Positions 26,804 through 34,619 of a stretch of 64,000 nt of DNA are shown piece by piece. A program made the position numbers and the translations under genes. The notes under the pieces were generated by a model. That model worked only from the letters and a program-made list of their open reading frames with translations. It was not told the origin of the DNA and searched no databases. Location of the stretch: assembly GCA_035487295.1 (NCBI GenBank), contig DATHMH010000037.1, forward strand, positions 1 through 64,000, given 5' to 3'. Source of the stretch: QIAW01 sp035487295 (lineage in GTDB: Bacteria > Acidobacteriota > Terriglobia > Terriglobales > Acidobacteriaceae). Each line of letters begins with the position of its first letter. The stretch's first letter is position 1.

Positions 26804-27091
26804 TTACCTGCGCGTGGCGGTCCGGCGGCGGGTTGTAGTTTCGATGACCTGAGCAGGCGCCGGGCTTTCTTCCGGCAGTTGCGGACGGGAAACCAGTCCC
26901 ACCAGGCCAACAGCGTCTGCGTACTTCAGGTAGGTATCAATCGAAGCGACCACAACACGCGCCTCTACCGTGATCAGGTCTATGCCGACCAGGGAGATAC
27001 GCACCCACGCGTCAATGACAATGCCTTTGTCGAGTACGCGATCCAATACGTCAATTAAACTGGATCCGCCTGATACACGTTCAACAGCCAT
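26804..27091 (-). CDS. gvpA: Gas vesicle structural protein GvpA
   Basis: The 95-residue product reads SSLIDVLDRVLDKGIVIDAWVRISLVGIDLITVEARVVVASIDTYLKYADAVG, the conserved amphipathic alpha-beta-beta-alpha GvpA core that forms the vesicle wall. A Pro/Thr/Arg-rich tail of about 25 residues makes it longer than the usual 70. GGAGGAGAA lies before the ATG, the strongest such site in the cluster, as expected for the major structural protein. Confidence 0.95.
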   Translation of the reverse strand: MAVERVSGGSSLIDVLDRVLDKGIVIDAWVRISLVGIDLITVEARVVVASIDTYLKYADAVGLVGLVSRPQLPEESPAPAQVIETTTRRRTATRR

Positions 27092-27199
27092 GTTCTCCTC
27101 CAGTACTCGGAAATCCCACGTACTCCCCTAACAACGCTCGCTTACAGCTTTCGATTGCTTCAATAAAAATATTTTCAATGACCCCAATGACCCAATATC

Positions 27200-27517
27200 T
27201 TATCGCTTTCTCTTTGCGGTTTTCCCTGCTATTGCCGGTTTTTTTGCTTGCGCAACCCGCCGCACCGCTCCCGGATGCAATCCTATGTGTGAATCTATCG
27301 GCTGCGTCAGATTGGGGTCGTGCTTCCACCAGTTCAATCCGATTTGTTCCGCTTTGTCTACCGAACATACCAGCAGGCGAATTCGGATGGTCAGCAGTTC
27401 CACGTTGGCCAATGAGATACGCACATCGCCCGCAATCACCAGACCCTTGTCCAGTATGCGATCGAGGATATCGATCAGGTTCGTCGTCGTTCCGGAAAGA
27501 GTAGGGGAGCGTTCCAT
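27200..27517 (-). CDS. GvpA/GvpJ-like gas vesicle protein
   Basis: The 105-residue product reads TNLIDILDRILDKGLVIAGDVRISLANVELLTIRIRLLVCSVDKAEQIGLNWW. This is the GvpA fold with features of the minor GvpJ type (AGDVRISLANVELL, and a longer basic tail ending KTAKRKR). The start at 27517 matches the homology; a GTG frame beginning at 27661 adds 48 residues of unlikely sequence. A TGTAC/GTACA palindrome sits directly upstream. Confidence 0.88.
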   Translation of the reverse strand: MERSPTLSGTTTNLIDILDRILDKGLVIAGDVRISLANVELLTIRIRLLVCSVDKAEQIGLNWWKHDPNLTQPIDSHIGLHPGAVRRVAQAKKPAIAGKTAKRKR

Positions 27518-28001
27518 ATGTACAGTTGTACAACTTGGGCGTTCTACTTTAATTGATACGAAGTGTTGCCAACCGAGTGGTGGGGGGAGGCCCTTTTTCG
27601 GTTGCGCTTTTCTGCCAGTTTCACAAATCCAGATGCCGGCTTGATCATGCTGCAAGCCCACATCTGCGTTAATGAATCCTATCTGGCGCCGATGCCCATG
27701 TCAATGCAGGCCGCACCTCTTTCGCAATTATTTTCATTGAAATCGAAAGTTCCTGGGCATATGAGTCAAGGGGGCCCGACAAAAGATATAACTCCGACTA
27801 TTAAAGCAGTATTTATGGGGTAACTCGCCTTTGGCGCTTCGGAATTGGATTCCCGCAGCTACCCAGGAGTTGTATCCATCCCATACCGCATTGTGGGAAT
27901 AATGTAGCGGTGTAAATTGAGCCTTTTCCGTAATTGGATCGTCGCAGAGACGCAGGCAAGCTGTGGCTGCTCTAAACCAGCAGCTGGCAACTGAACATTC
28001 A
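27518..28001. other. Gap inside the gvp cluster, no gene recognised
   Basis: About 480 bp between gvpK and the gvpJ-like gene. It holds the TGTAC-N4-GTACA palindrome next to the gvpJ-like start (about 27518-27533) but no clear promoter or domain-bearing frame. A promoter for the downstream gvp genes may lie here. Confidence 0.45.
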
Positions 28002-28346
28002 TTATTTCCCCAAAGGTCCCAATTGCAGGTTCAAATCCTCGGGCTTCAACCCAAAGCTTGCCGCCAATTCGTGGATTTTGACCTCCAGCTTCATGAGCGC
28101 CTGGCCCATGGTTTCGATCTGTTCGTCGTTCAGGCTTCCGCCCTCCATCCGCCTTATGGCCTGCCGTTCCAGCAAACGCCGCAATAGCTCAATCAGACCC
28201 AGCACCAGTTTGGCCAGTCCTTGTTCTATGGTTTCCGGATTGCACTCCACTCGCTGCAGTGTGCCTTGCGACAAGGCTTCCAGTTGCTGCTTGAGATCGT
28301 TGATCTCGGCCTCGATCTCCGCGGGCGATTTGTGCGTTTGGGTCAT
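28002..28346 (-). CDS. gvpK: Gas vesicle protein GvpK
   Basis: The 114-residue product contains VECNPETIEQGLAKLVLGL, IELLRRLLERQAIRRMEGG and a closing helix with LMKLEVKIHELAASFGL. These are the GvpK signature blocks. GvpK is a required minor assembly protein. The ATG at 28346 overlaps the stop of the upstream gvpF/L gene (ATGA), so translation is coupled; an earlier in-frame ATG at 28370 is less likely. Confidence 0.93.
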   Translation of the reverse strand: MTQTHKSPAEIEAEINDLKQQLEALSQGTLQRVECNPETIEQGLAKLVLGLIELLRRLLERQAIRRMEGGSLNDEQIETMGQALMKLEVKIHELAASFGLKPEDLNLQLGPLGK

Positions 28347-28936
28347 TCTAAAAATTCCGTACACGGCCATGGGCCGCTGACGGTCACCTGCGTGAACTCC
28401 GCTACTGTCATCGATTGTATGTGATCGCGAAAATCTTTTTCCGCTCCTCGACTAATCAGCGCATAACAGCGCACGCTGTCACGCTGATTTCCAGCGCGCG
28501 TTCTCCAGCCGGCAAGCAGCGGCTGCAACCGGGCGCGCGCTTGCTCGGCAGTGTCTGCTAACTTTTGCGATATCGCGCGGCGTTCTTCCATGTATCCTCG
28601 GCCGGATGCAGGCGGCGCCTGTTCGGTCCCGGCACTCTTCTCAACCGAAATGGAAAGCTCCATCTGGATGGAATCGTGCAATCGCGCCAGCCCTGCCGAG
28701 TACTGTGCGCTTTGCTTCTGCAAAAAAGCCCGCAAATCCGGCTCGCCGTTCAGCAGCGTAGGAAAGCGGATGGGAATCACCGCAGTCTGCCGGAAAATCC
28801 CGCTGACCACTCTGTGAAACGCCAAGGCGTCTTCTTGGCGGACTGCATCGAGGCTTTCAACGTTGGAATAAAAACAACGCAGCAGGTCTTCATTCAGGCT
28901 TTGAATGTTTGTGCCGCGTACTCCCGCCTCCGGCAA
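28343..28936 (-). CDS. GvpF/GvpL family protein, start uncertain
   Basis: As drawn, 197 residues from a TTG. The C-terminal VSGPWPCTEFLE and the middle FRQTAVIPIRFPTLL mark the GvpF/L family. The reading frame stays open upstream to a stop at 29018-29020 and encodes LLLPYCITDSGFRGDLPEAG, which looks like the first strand and loop of the GvpF/L domain. No ATG or GTG is available there. A CTG near 28981 has AAAGGAA upstream and is the best alternative start. It is coupled to gvpK by a 4-bp overlap. Confidence 0.8.
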   Translation of the reverse strand: MPEAGVRGTNIQSLNEDLLRCFYSNVESLDAVRQEDALAFHRVVSGIFRQTAVIPIRFPTLLNGEPDLRAFLQKQSAQYSAGLARLHDSIQMELSISVEKSAGTEQAPPASGRGYMEERRAISQKLADTAEQARARLQPLLAGWRTRAGNQRDSVRCYALISRGAEKDFRDHIQSMTVAEFTQVTVSGPWPCTEFLE

Positions 28937-29044
28937 ATCGCCCCGGAAGCCGGAATCGGTAATGCAATAGGGAAGCAGCAGAGATGTTTGTTCCTTTTGC
29001 AGGAGTTGTTTCCGATTTTAGAGCTGTTTTGTTAATTGATCTGG

Positions 29045-29080
29045 ACTGTAAATGACCCGATGACCCCAATCCTCAATTCT
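29045..29080. repeat. Short ATGACCCGATGACC-word repeat
   Basis: A fragment of the TTGAGTCATCGGG family, here in the rightward orientation (ATGACCCGATGACCCC). It lies just after the stop of the small gvpA-like gene. Confidence 0.55.
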
Positions 29081-29082
29081 TC

Positions 29083-29316
29083 TCAGTGTCTCTGCGGTGA
29101 ACCAGGCTTTTCCGCGTGCTTCAGCGCCGTTTCCACCGAGGTCAAAACCACGCTCAATCCCAGATAAATGAGGTCTACCCCGGCCACTGAAATCACCAGG
29201 CTTCCCTGTATGACCACGCCTGCGTTAAGCACATGATCGAGGATATCCAGCAGCGAAATATCGGAATCGCCATTGCCATCCAGCATGATTACACCTTTGT
29301 TGTCCATGACCTGCAC
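29083..29316 (-). CDS. Small GvpA-family protein (GvpJ/GvpM-like)
   Basis: The 77-residue product reads SDISLLDILDHVLNAGVVIQGSLVISVAGVDLIYLGLSVVLTSVETALKHAE, a full GvpA core. The VIQGSLVISVAGVDLIYLGL strand resembles minor GvpJ/M/S proteins more than GvpA itself. The first codon used is GTG (29316); an ATG at 29307 is as likely. Repeat-family fragments flank the gene on both sides. Confidence 0.85.
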   Translation of the reverse strand: MQVMDNKGVIMLDGNGDSDISLLDILDHVLNAGVVIQGSLVISVAGVDLIYLGLSVVLTSVETALKHAEKPGSPQRH

Positions 29317-29344
29317 AGCCTACTGGCCACAAATCGGTGTCATT

Positions 29345-29380
29345 CGCAAAATGAATCGATGACCCGATGACCCAATTCTC
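29345..29380. repeat. Short ATGACCCGATGACC-word repeat
   Basis: Contains CGATGACCCGATGACCC, the same family as the copies at 29.05, 22.5 and 39.1 kb. It fills the gap between gvpF/L (29381) and the gvpA-like gene. Confidence 0.55.
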
Positions 29381-30235
29381 CTAAACTCTTACAAACGAAT
29401 ACGGCGGCCACGGCCCGGTAAATTCAATCCGCCTCTGACCCTGCCACAGCCGTGAAAAGCGTTCGATCATCGAAGTGAACTGTTCCTGCCGGTGGCGCGG
29501 CAGCAGGATAGAAACCTGCCACTCCAACCCCGGCTGCCCTCCGCTTACCTTTCCCACCGGAGCGGTCTCCAGGGCAATGTGCTCCAATGCTCCCGCCAGC
29601 TTTTGTATCTCCGGAGACAGCGATCGCGCGCGTTTGCGTTGCTGTGTCTGGCTGCTCAGGGCAGAGGCCTTGCGCCGCAGGTAGTCTGAGCCTGAACTGG
29701 CCGCAATCAGCGCGCTCTGCGGTTGCTGTTCTACGAAGACTTTGATGCCCCATTCGTCGGCCTCGGAAACATGCAGCAGGCTTTTGTGCAGCGCGCGCTT
29801 GCGCGCGGCGATATCGCGGTCCAGCGATTCTTCGCCGTGAAAGACCGTGCCGAAGCGCGCCGGAAGAATCGGACCGCGGCGTGACAGTTCGCTCACCACC
29901 CGCTGATGGCGCACGCCGGTTGTCGCCAGCCAGTCGAGATTCTCGAGGTTCGCAGCAATCTTCTCGGCGAATCCGGCGCGGCTCACACGGCTGATCCAGC
30001 AGGTGAAGCCGGCGCACGCCACAGGCTCAACCCGGGCCGACCCGTCAATCCCTTCCTGCGGGATGGGCTCCACGTGGCGCCGTGGCAGCGTAACCCCGTA
30101 CAGGTACAGCGAGGTCTCGCTTTTGTCGTCAAAAACGTGCGGGAGTCTGCCGGTAGTCCTTCTGGCTAATGTTTTCTTGTGCCGGCCTTTGACCGGCGCA
30201 TTCCTTTTACGCTTTTTGGTCTTTGCAGTTGCCAT
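29381..30235 (-). CDS. GvpF/GvpL family gas vesicle protein
   Basis: The 284-residue product has a strongly basic lead of about 35 residues (KTKKRKRNAPVKGRHKKTLARR). A GvpF/L domain follows: SLYLYGVTLP, GFTCWISRVSRAGF, RHQRVVSELSRRGPILPARFGTVF and the closing EFTGPWPPYSFVRV. It is the first gvp gene after the ATPase. Its start overlaps the ATPase gene end by 70 bp; no later start codon fits, so the overlap appears genuine. No clear ribosome-binding site, which suggests translational coupling. Confidence 0.92.
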   Translation of the reverse strand: MATAKTKKRKRNAPVKGRHKKTLARRTTGRLPHVFDDKSETSLYLYGVTLPRRHVEPIPQEGIDGSARVEPVACAGFTCWISRVSRAGFAEKIAANLENLDWLATTGVRHQRVVSELSRRGPILPARFGTVFHGEESLDRDIAARKRALHKSLLHVSEADEWGIKVFVEQQPQSALIAASSGSDYLRRKASALSSQTQQRKRARSLSPEIQKLAGALEHIALETAPVGKVSGGQPGLEWQVSILLPRHRQEQFTSMIERFSRLWQGQRRIEFTGPWPPYSFVRV

Positions 30236-32202
30236 AGCTCATGAGTGAACGATTGTAACCTGCCAGCTCCAGCTACTTCTTCAGGAAAATTTCGCACAAT
30301 CCAGGGCCGCTCCCCAGAGCCATATCCGAGCCGCTCCTCCAGTTTACCCAGCGTGGCCAGTTGCCACTCCCGCGCCCTCCGGCAACGCAGGCACCCCTTC
30401 ACGTCGCGCGCGAACAGTACCCGATTCACAAATACCGGCGAGGCGCCGGTTCCCAGTTCCTTCAAGGCAGCCAGAAGCCGCTCGGTCTCCCGGTCGGGAA
30501 GCGGTTCGGCCAGCATTACGGGTATTAACAGCGCTTGCCGCTGGTCGCGCAGCATGCGCGCCAGCGCCCGCACCCGTTGCCCCAGGGCCGCGATCTCCAC
30601 CGCCGCATCCTGCGCCAGCGGCAGGCTGCGATGCTCCGCCAGGGCTTTCAGCAGCAGCCGCGACCATAGCAGCATGCGGTCGGGCATGCGCAGCAGTTCC
30701 AGCGCGTGGCCGGTGGGAGCCATATCAATGATGACGATGCAAGCATTCTTGTCGCCAGCCCCGTTTTCCAGCAGGTCGAGAATGCGGAAGATAGCAAAAA
30801 TCTCATCCACGCCCGGAGGGACAATATCCAGCAGGGCAGAGAAGAGCTGGCGGTCAAAACTCATATCAACATGGATCCCACGCCGCTCTCCGCTGAAAGC
30901 CCGCTCAATCGTCTCTTTGATCCGCTCGCTCCAGCGCTGAAATTCCGCCACTGAATCCAGCTCAGCCGCCCGCAGCCACGGGTCGCTCAGCACGGGCGTT
31001 ACCTGGTCGCCAATCTCCTGCTGAAAAACATCGTCCAGCGATGGCGCGGGATCGGTGGAGCAGATGGTCACAGGCTTTTGCGGTTGCTGCTGCCTCTGCG
31101 CAAACGCCAGGGCCGATGAGATGGTCGTTTTTCCCACCCCGCCTTTGCCGATGGTAAGCGCCAATGGGGCCTCGAGAACCGGCCACCCGCAACGCCTGAA
31201 CCTCTTCTCGATATCTTCAATGTCACCCTTGTACGAAGGCCGGGATTGCGCCGTGAACTTTTTCCCGGTAAATACGTGAGCTCCGTAGCTGGCCAGCTCT
31301 TTTGTACCCAGGATAGGAGCGCCCGCATCCTTCCCTCGGAAGACCGCCGCCTGCGGAAAATGTTTTTTGAGGAAGGTTTCGGCCTTCCTCGTCGCTTCCC
31401 ATGTTCGCGAACATCGGTGGCAGCTTTTAGCGGCTGCCGATGATTGGCCAGGCTTTTCGAGCATCACCCGGTTCAGCACTACGTCAGCAATCTCAAGCCC
31501 CGCTTGCCCCAGGGACCTGGCTGCCCGCACCGATTCCTGCAGCGCAAAGCTTTCCGCGGTTGTAACCAGCACCAGCCGCGACCCTGGGGAGCGTAATGCG
31601 TTCTGCACGCCTTCCACCATGACCCGCCACTCGTGCAGGAAGGCATGCGAAACCTGGGCTTTACCGCCGAAGCTGGCGGCCAGCGCAGCATCGCGGCCGC
31701 CGGAAACATCGAGAAAATCCAGAAAGCGGAGAAAATGTTCCGGCATCTCAAACAGCCGCAGCGTGTGTCCCAGCGGTGCGGTATCAACCACCAGCCGGTC
31801 ATACTTTTGTGACTGCAGCAGATCGTGAATGGCCATCAGCGCACCCATCTCCGCCATTCCCGGCAGATGGGTGGAAAGCAGCGGCTCAATTTCCCGCCGT
31901 GAAAAGATGGTGCCACTTTCCAGGAGCGAGAAAACCGCATCCCGGTGCCTGTCCAGGAATTTTCCAAATAGCTTTTCCGCGTTAAGCTGCCAGCCAAACA
32001 GCTTTCCCTTGTTCGTGGGGATACGTCGCGGCGAATCCCCCAAGCCAAGCTGAAAAATGTCTGCGAGGGAATGCGCCGGGTCGGTGGAGATCAGTAGTAC
32101 TTTCTCCCGCGGATGCCGCAGCGCACTATGAACAGCAAAGGCGGAAGAGACCGTGGTCTTCCCCACGCCCCCTTTGCCGATAAAGAACGAAAGCTGCATC
32201 AC
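30166..32202 (-). CDS. Fused two-domain ArsA/Get3-family ATPase
   Basis: The 678-residue protein has two ArsA-type halves. Half 1: P-loop GKGGVGKT (9-16), STDPAHSLADIF, VDTAPLGHTLRLFEMP (139-154), and CHRC (Cys261, Cys264). Half 2: GKGGVGKT (352-359), STDPAPSLDDVF, IDMAPTGHALELLRMP (492-507), and CLRC (Cys604, Cys607). One CxxC per half is the zinc-clamp feature of Get3 dimers, so this may be a covalent Get3-like pseudodimer rather than an arsenite pump. No arsB or arsR is nearby. It heads the gvp cluster and overlaps its first gvp gene. Confidence 0.9.
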   Translation of the reverse strand: MMQLSFFIGKGGVGKTTVSSAFAVHSALRHPREKVLLISTDPAHSLADIFQLGLGDSPRRIPTNKGKLFGWQLNAEKLFGKFLDRHRDAVFSLLESGTIFSRREIEPLLSTHLPGMAEMGALMAIHDLLQSQKYDRLVVDTAPLGHTLRLFEMPEHFLRFLDFLDVSGGRDAALAASFGGKAQVSHAFLHEWRVMVEGVQNALRSPGSRLVLVTTAESFALQESVRAARSLGQAGLEIADVVLNRVMLEKPGQSSAAAKSCHRCSRTWEATRKAETFLKKHFPQAAVFRGKDAGAPILGTKELASYGAHVFTGKKFTAQSRPSYKGDIEDIEKRFRRCGWPVLEAPLALTIGKGGVGKTTISSALAFAQRQQQPQKPVTICSTDPAPSLDDVFQQEIGDQVTPVLSDPWLRAAELDSVAEFQRWSERIKETIERAFSGERRGIHVDMSFDRQLFSALLDIVPPGVDEIFAIFRILDLLENGAGDKNACIVIIDMAPTGHALELLRMPDRMLLWSRLLLKALAEHRSLPLAQDAAVEIAALGQRVRALARMLRDQRQALLIPVMLAEPLPDRETERLLAALKELGTGASPVFVNRVLFARDVKGCLRCRRAREWQLATLGKLEERLGYGSGERPWIVRNFPEEVAGAGRLQSFTHELWQLQRPKSVKGMRRSKAGTRKH

Positions 32203-32255
32203 TACGTCATTTTAGCGAGTAGAAGCTACAAGCTCCTAGCCACTGCGTTGAGAAG

Positions 32256-32345
32256 CCACTAGCTCCTAGCTGCTAGCTGTGACGAATTCTGGACACTGCC
32301 AGCATCTTCCACGCCCAAACACAGCTAGCAGCTAGTAGCTAGTAG
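32256..32345. repeat. AGCT-word inverted repeat between divergent genes
   Basis: Arms of 26 bp (32256-32281 and 32320-32345) match at 24 positions. They consist of repeated TAGCT words (CTAGCTGCTAGCTGTG). The spacer is 38 bp. It lies in the divergent promoter region of the ATPase and the SpoIIE-type phosphatase genes. Confidence 0.85.
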
Positions 32346-32364
32346 CTGTTGTTCTCCCCCGCCG

Positions 32365-32370
32365 TATAAT
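32365..32370 (+). promoter_or_regulatory. Possible -10 box of the phosphatase gene
   Basis: TATAAT lies 23 bp before the ATG at 32394. No good -35 at normal spacing was found, partly because the hairpin repeat ends close by. Confidence 0.4.
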
Positions 32371-32393
32371 TTATCGGTTATAGTTTTGCGGCC

Positions 32394-34559
32394 ATGAACC
32401 TCTCTCTCGCCAACATCCGGCAAAGGCTCACCGGTTCCGGTCTCATGCCCCGGAGCCGTCTGGCTTACTTCACCCTGCTGATGTTCGGTATTGAGCTGCT
32501 TCTCATCCTCATACGCTGGCTGATCCTGCTGTTCACGCGCTCCGGTTCTGGCATGGAACCCACTCAAGCCCCGTTAAGCGGCTGGATTGTATTCCTTACC
32601 TTTGTAAATGCCATCCTCCTTAACGCTCTTGCGGTTCCCTGGCTGCGCAATACCCTGATGTGGCGCCTGCGCAACCGGCTGATCGTGACCTATCTCTTCA
32701 TTGGAGTCATTCCGGTTGGCCTGATCGCAGCCATGGTTCTGCTGGGCGGTTATCTGATCGCGTCCCAGTTTGCCATCTCCCTCGCTTCGTATGACATCCA
32801 CACGGAGATCGACGGTCTTCAAGAAGCTAATGCGCTACTGGCAGGACGTTTGGCAGACGCCGCCCGGCGCGGCGTGTCTTTAGCGCAGCCCAGTGTTCTG
32901 CAAGAGAACCTGACAGCGCTCTACAAGAATTTTCCGGGATTGCAAGTCACAGCGACCTTCAAAGGCCAGACCGAAACCTTCGGTGCGCGGAGTACACGGC
33001 CAGGTTCAGCTCCCCCGGCTTGGATCAAAGGCCAGTATGGCGGTTTGGTATTGGAAGACGATCACACTCTGCATCTACGAACCGTGACTCTGGCTCCGGT
33101 GGGTAACGATGTTCTTATGGTGCAGGCAAGCGTGCCGGTCGATGCCAGGGAGCTTTCCCGGATCGGCAGGAACCTGGGCGAAATTATCCTGGCCAGAGGC
33201 CGAATCGTCACCAACGAGGAGGGCACTCAGAATCAAGCGGTCATCTTCGATATTAATAGTCCAGAAGGAAAGGTGCGTGGTGGAATCGTGCCGGATGCGA
33301 TTAATTCCCTGGACCTGAAAGTCCCTCTTCCTATTCTCCAATTCCCCAGCCCTATTCCAATAAAAAACTGGCAGACCGGTGAAAACGAAAGTCTCATGAT
33401 GACGGCAACGACCCGTCTCTCAGTGCTTTATCAGCGTCTATTCTCGACCTCAAGTGACTACGCGTCGCTGATTCGAACTGCGCTGGCTGGAAGCGCGATT
33501 GTCCTTGCATTGATCGAATTTGTCGCTCTGATTATCGGCCTGCGCCTCACACGCACCATCACCCGGTCGGTGGCTGCCCTTTATCAAGGCACCGAGCGCG
33601 TCAACCAGGGCGACTTTCGGCATCGCATCCAAGTCAAGACGCGTGACCAGTTGGCCGCGCTTGAGACCTCGTTCAATTCCATGATCACGTCCCTGGAGAG
33701 CCTGATTGCCGAGCAGAAGGAAAAGCAGCGCCTGGAAAGCGAGTTGGCGATTGCGCAGGAGGTGCAGGGTCAGCTCTTTCCCAGGCTGGACCAGCAAATC
33801 GCTTCGTTTGAGGTGCACGGGGTCTGCCGGCCGGCCCGTACGGTCAGCGGAGACTATTATGATTTCCTTCCTCTGGGGGCAGAGCGCATGGGGATTGCGG
33901 TGGGCGACATCAGCGGCAAGGGCATTTCGGCTGCGTTGTTGATGGCCACGGTCCACTCCGCCGTGCGGGTCTATGAGTTCGGAGGTGTGCCGGAACGGGC
34001 GACCCTGGCGGCCGGTACCGCGGCAATGGCCACAGCCCGGCATGCCAGCGGTCGGGCAGCCGTGGAAGTTGCACCTGCGGTCAATGGCGGAGCGCATTCA
34101 CCCAGCGAGGTGCTGTGGCTCCTCAACCGCCATCTGTTTCACAGCACGCAACCGGAAAAATATGCAACCCTGTTTCTTGGGATTCTTGACGGCGCCAACC
34201 GCCGGCTCACGTATAGCAACGCCGGTCATCTGCCCCCGATGATTCTCAGTGCAAGTGGCGAAGTCCGTCGCCTGGAAGCAGGCGGCACAGTGATTGGGCT
34301 ATTGGAAAATATGCCTTATGTAGAGAAGTCGGTCGACCTGCATGCCCAGGACTTGTTCGTCGCCTATAGTGATGGCGTTACCGAACCTGAGAACGAATTC
34401 GGGGAATTCGGTGAAGCCCGCTTGCTTGAGATCTTGCAGGCGAACCGGCAACTCCCGCTGCCGCGGCTCTCTGAGATGGTGACCTCTGCTGTGCTGGAGT
34501 GGATGGGAGGCGCTGAACAGCCCGACGATGTGACCCTGGTGCTGGCTCGCGTACTTTAA
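32394..34559 (+). CDS. SpoIIE/RsbU-type serine phosphatase with HAMP
   Basis: The 721-residue protein has N-terminal membrane segments (near 25-48, 62-82, 96-122) and an extracytoplasmic part. Another membrane segment near 360-380 leads into a HAMP domain (GLRLTRTITRSVAALYQGTERVNQGDFRHRI). The C-terminal PP2C-like catalytic domain starts EVQGQLFP and contains SGDYYDF, VGDISGKGISAALLMA, YSNAGHLPP and AYSDGVTEPEN. Such enzymes dephosphorylate anti-sigma antagonists in stress pathways. The partner is not in the window. Confidence 0.9.
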   Translation: MNLSLANIRQRLTGSGLMPRSRLAYFTLLMFGIELLLILIRWLILLFTRSGSGMEPTQAPLSGWIVFLTFVNAILLNALAVPWLRNTLMWRLRNRLIVTYLFIGVIPVGLIAAMVLLGGYLIASQFAISLASYDIHTEIDGLQEANALLAGRLADAARRGVSLAQPSVLQENLTALYKNFPGLQVTATFKGQTETFGARSTRPGSAPPAWIKGQYGGLVLEDDHTLHLRTVTLAPVGNDVLMVQASVPVDARELSRIGRNLGEIILARGRIVTNEEGTQNQAVIFDINSPEGKVRGGIVPDAINSLDLKVPLPILQFPSPIPIKNWQTGENESLMMTATTRLSVLYQRLFSTSSDYASLIRTALAGSAIVLALIEFVALIIGLRLTRTITRSVAALYQGTERVNQGDFRHRIQVKTRDQLAALETSFNSMITSLESLIAEQKEKQRLESELAIAQEVQGQLFPRLDQQIASFEVHGVCRPARTVSGDYYDFLPLGAERMGIAVGDISGKGISAALLMATVHSAVRVYEFGGVPERATLAAGTAAMATARHASGRAAVEVAPAVNGGAHSPSEVLWLLNRHLFHSTQPEKYATLFLGILDGANRRLTYSNAGHLPPMILSASGEVRRLEAGGTVIGLLENMPYVEKSVDLHAQDLFVAYSDGVTEPENEFGEFGEARLLEILQANRQLPLPRLSEMVTSAVLEWMGGAEQPDDVTLVLARVL

Positions 34560-34619
34560 ATGTGCAATCAGCCCTCTACCTGCCTCTCCAGGATTGGTTT
34601 AGAATAGACCCGAAGACGC

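Noticed and set aside
30166..32202. Arsenite efflux ATPase (ArsA of an ars operon)
   Set aside because: No arsB, arsR, arsC or arsD is nearby, and each half carries a Get3-type CxxC. The gene is joined to gvp genes by overlap. The arsenite role is not excluded but is less likely.
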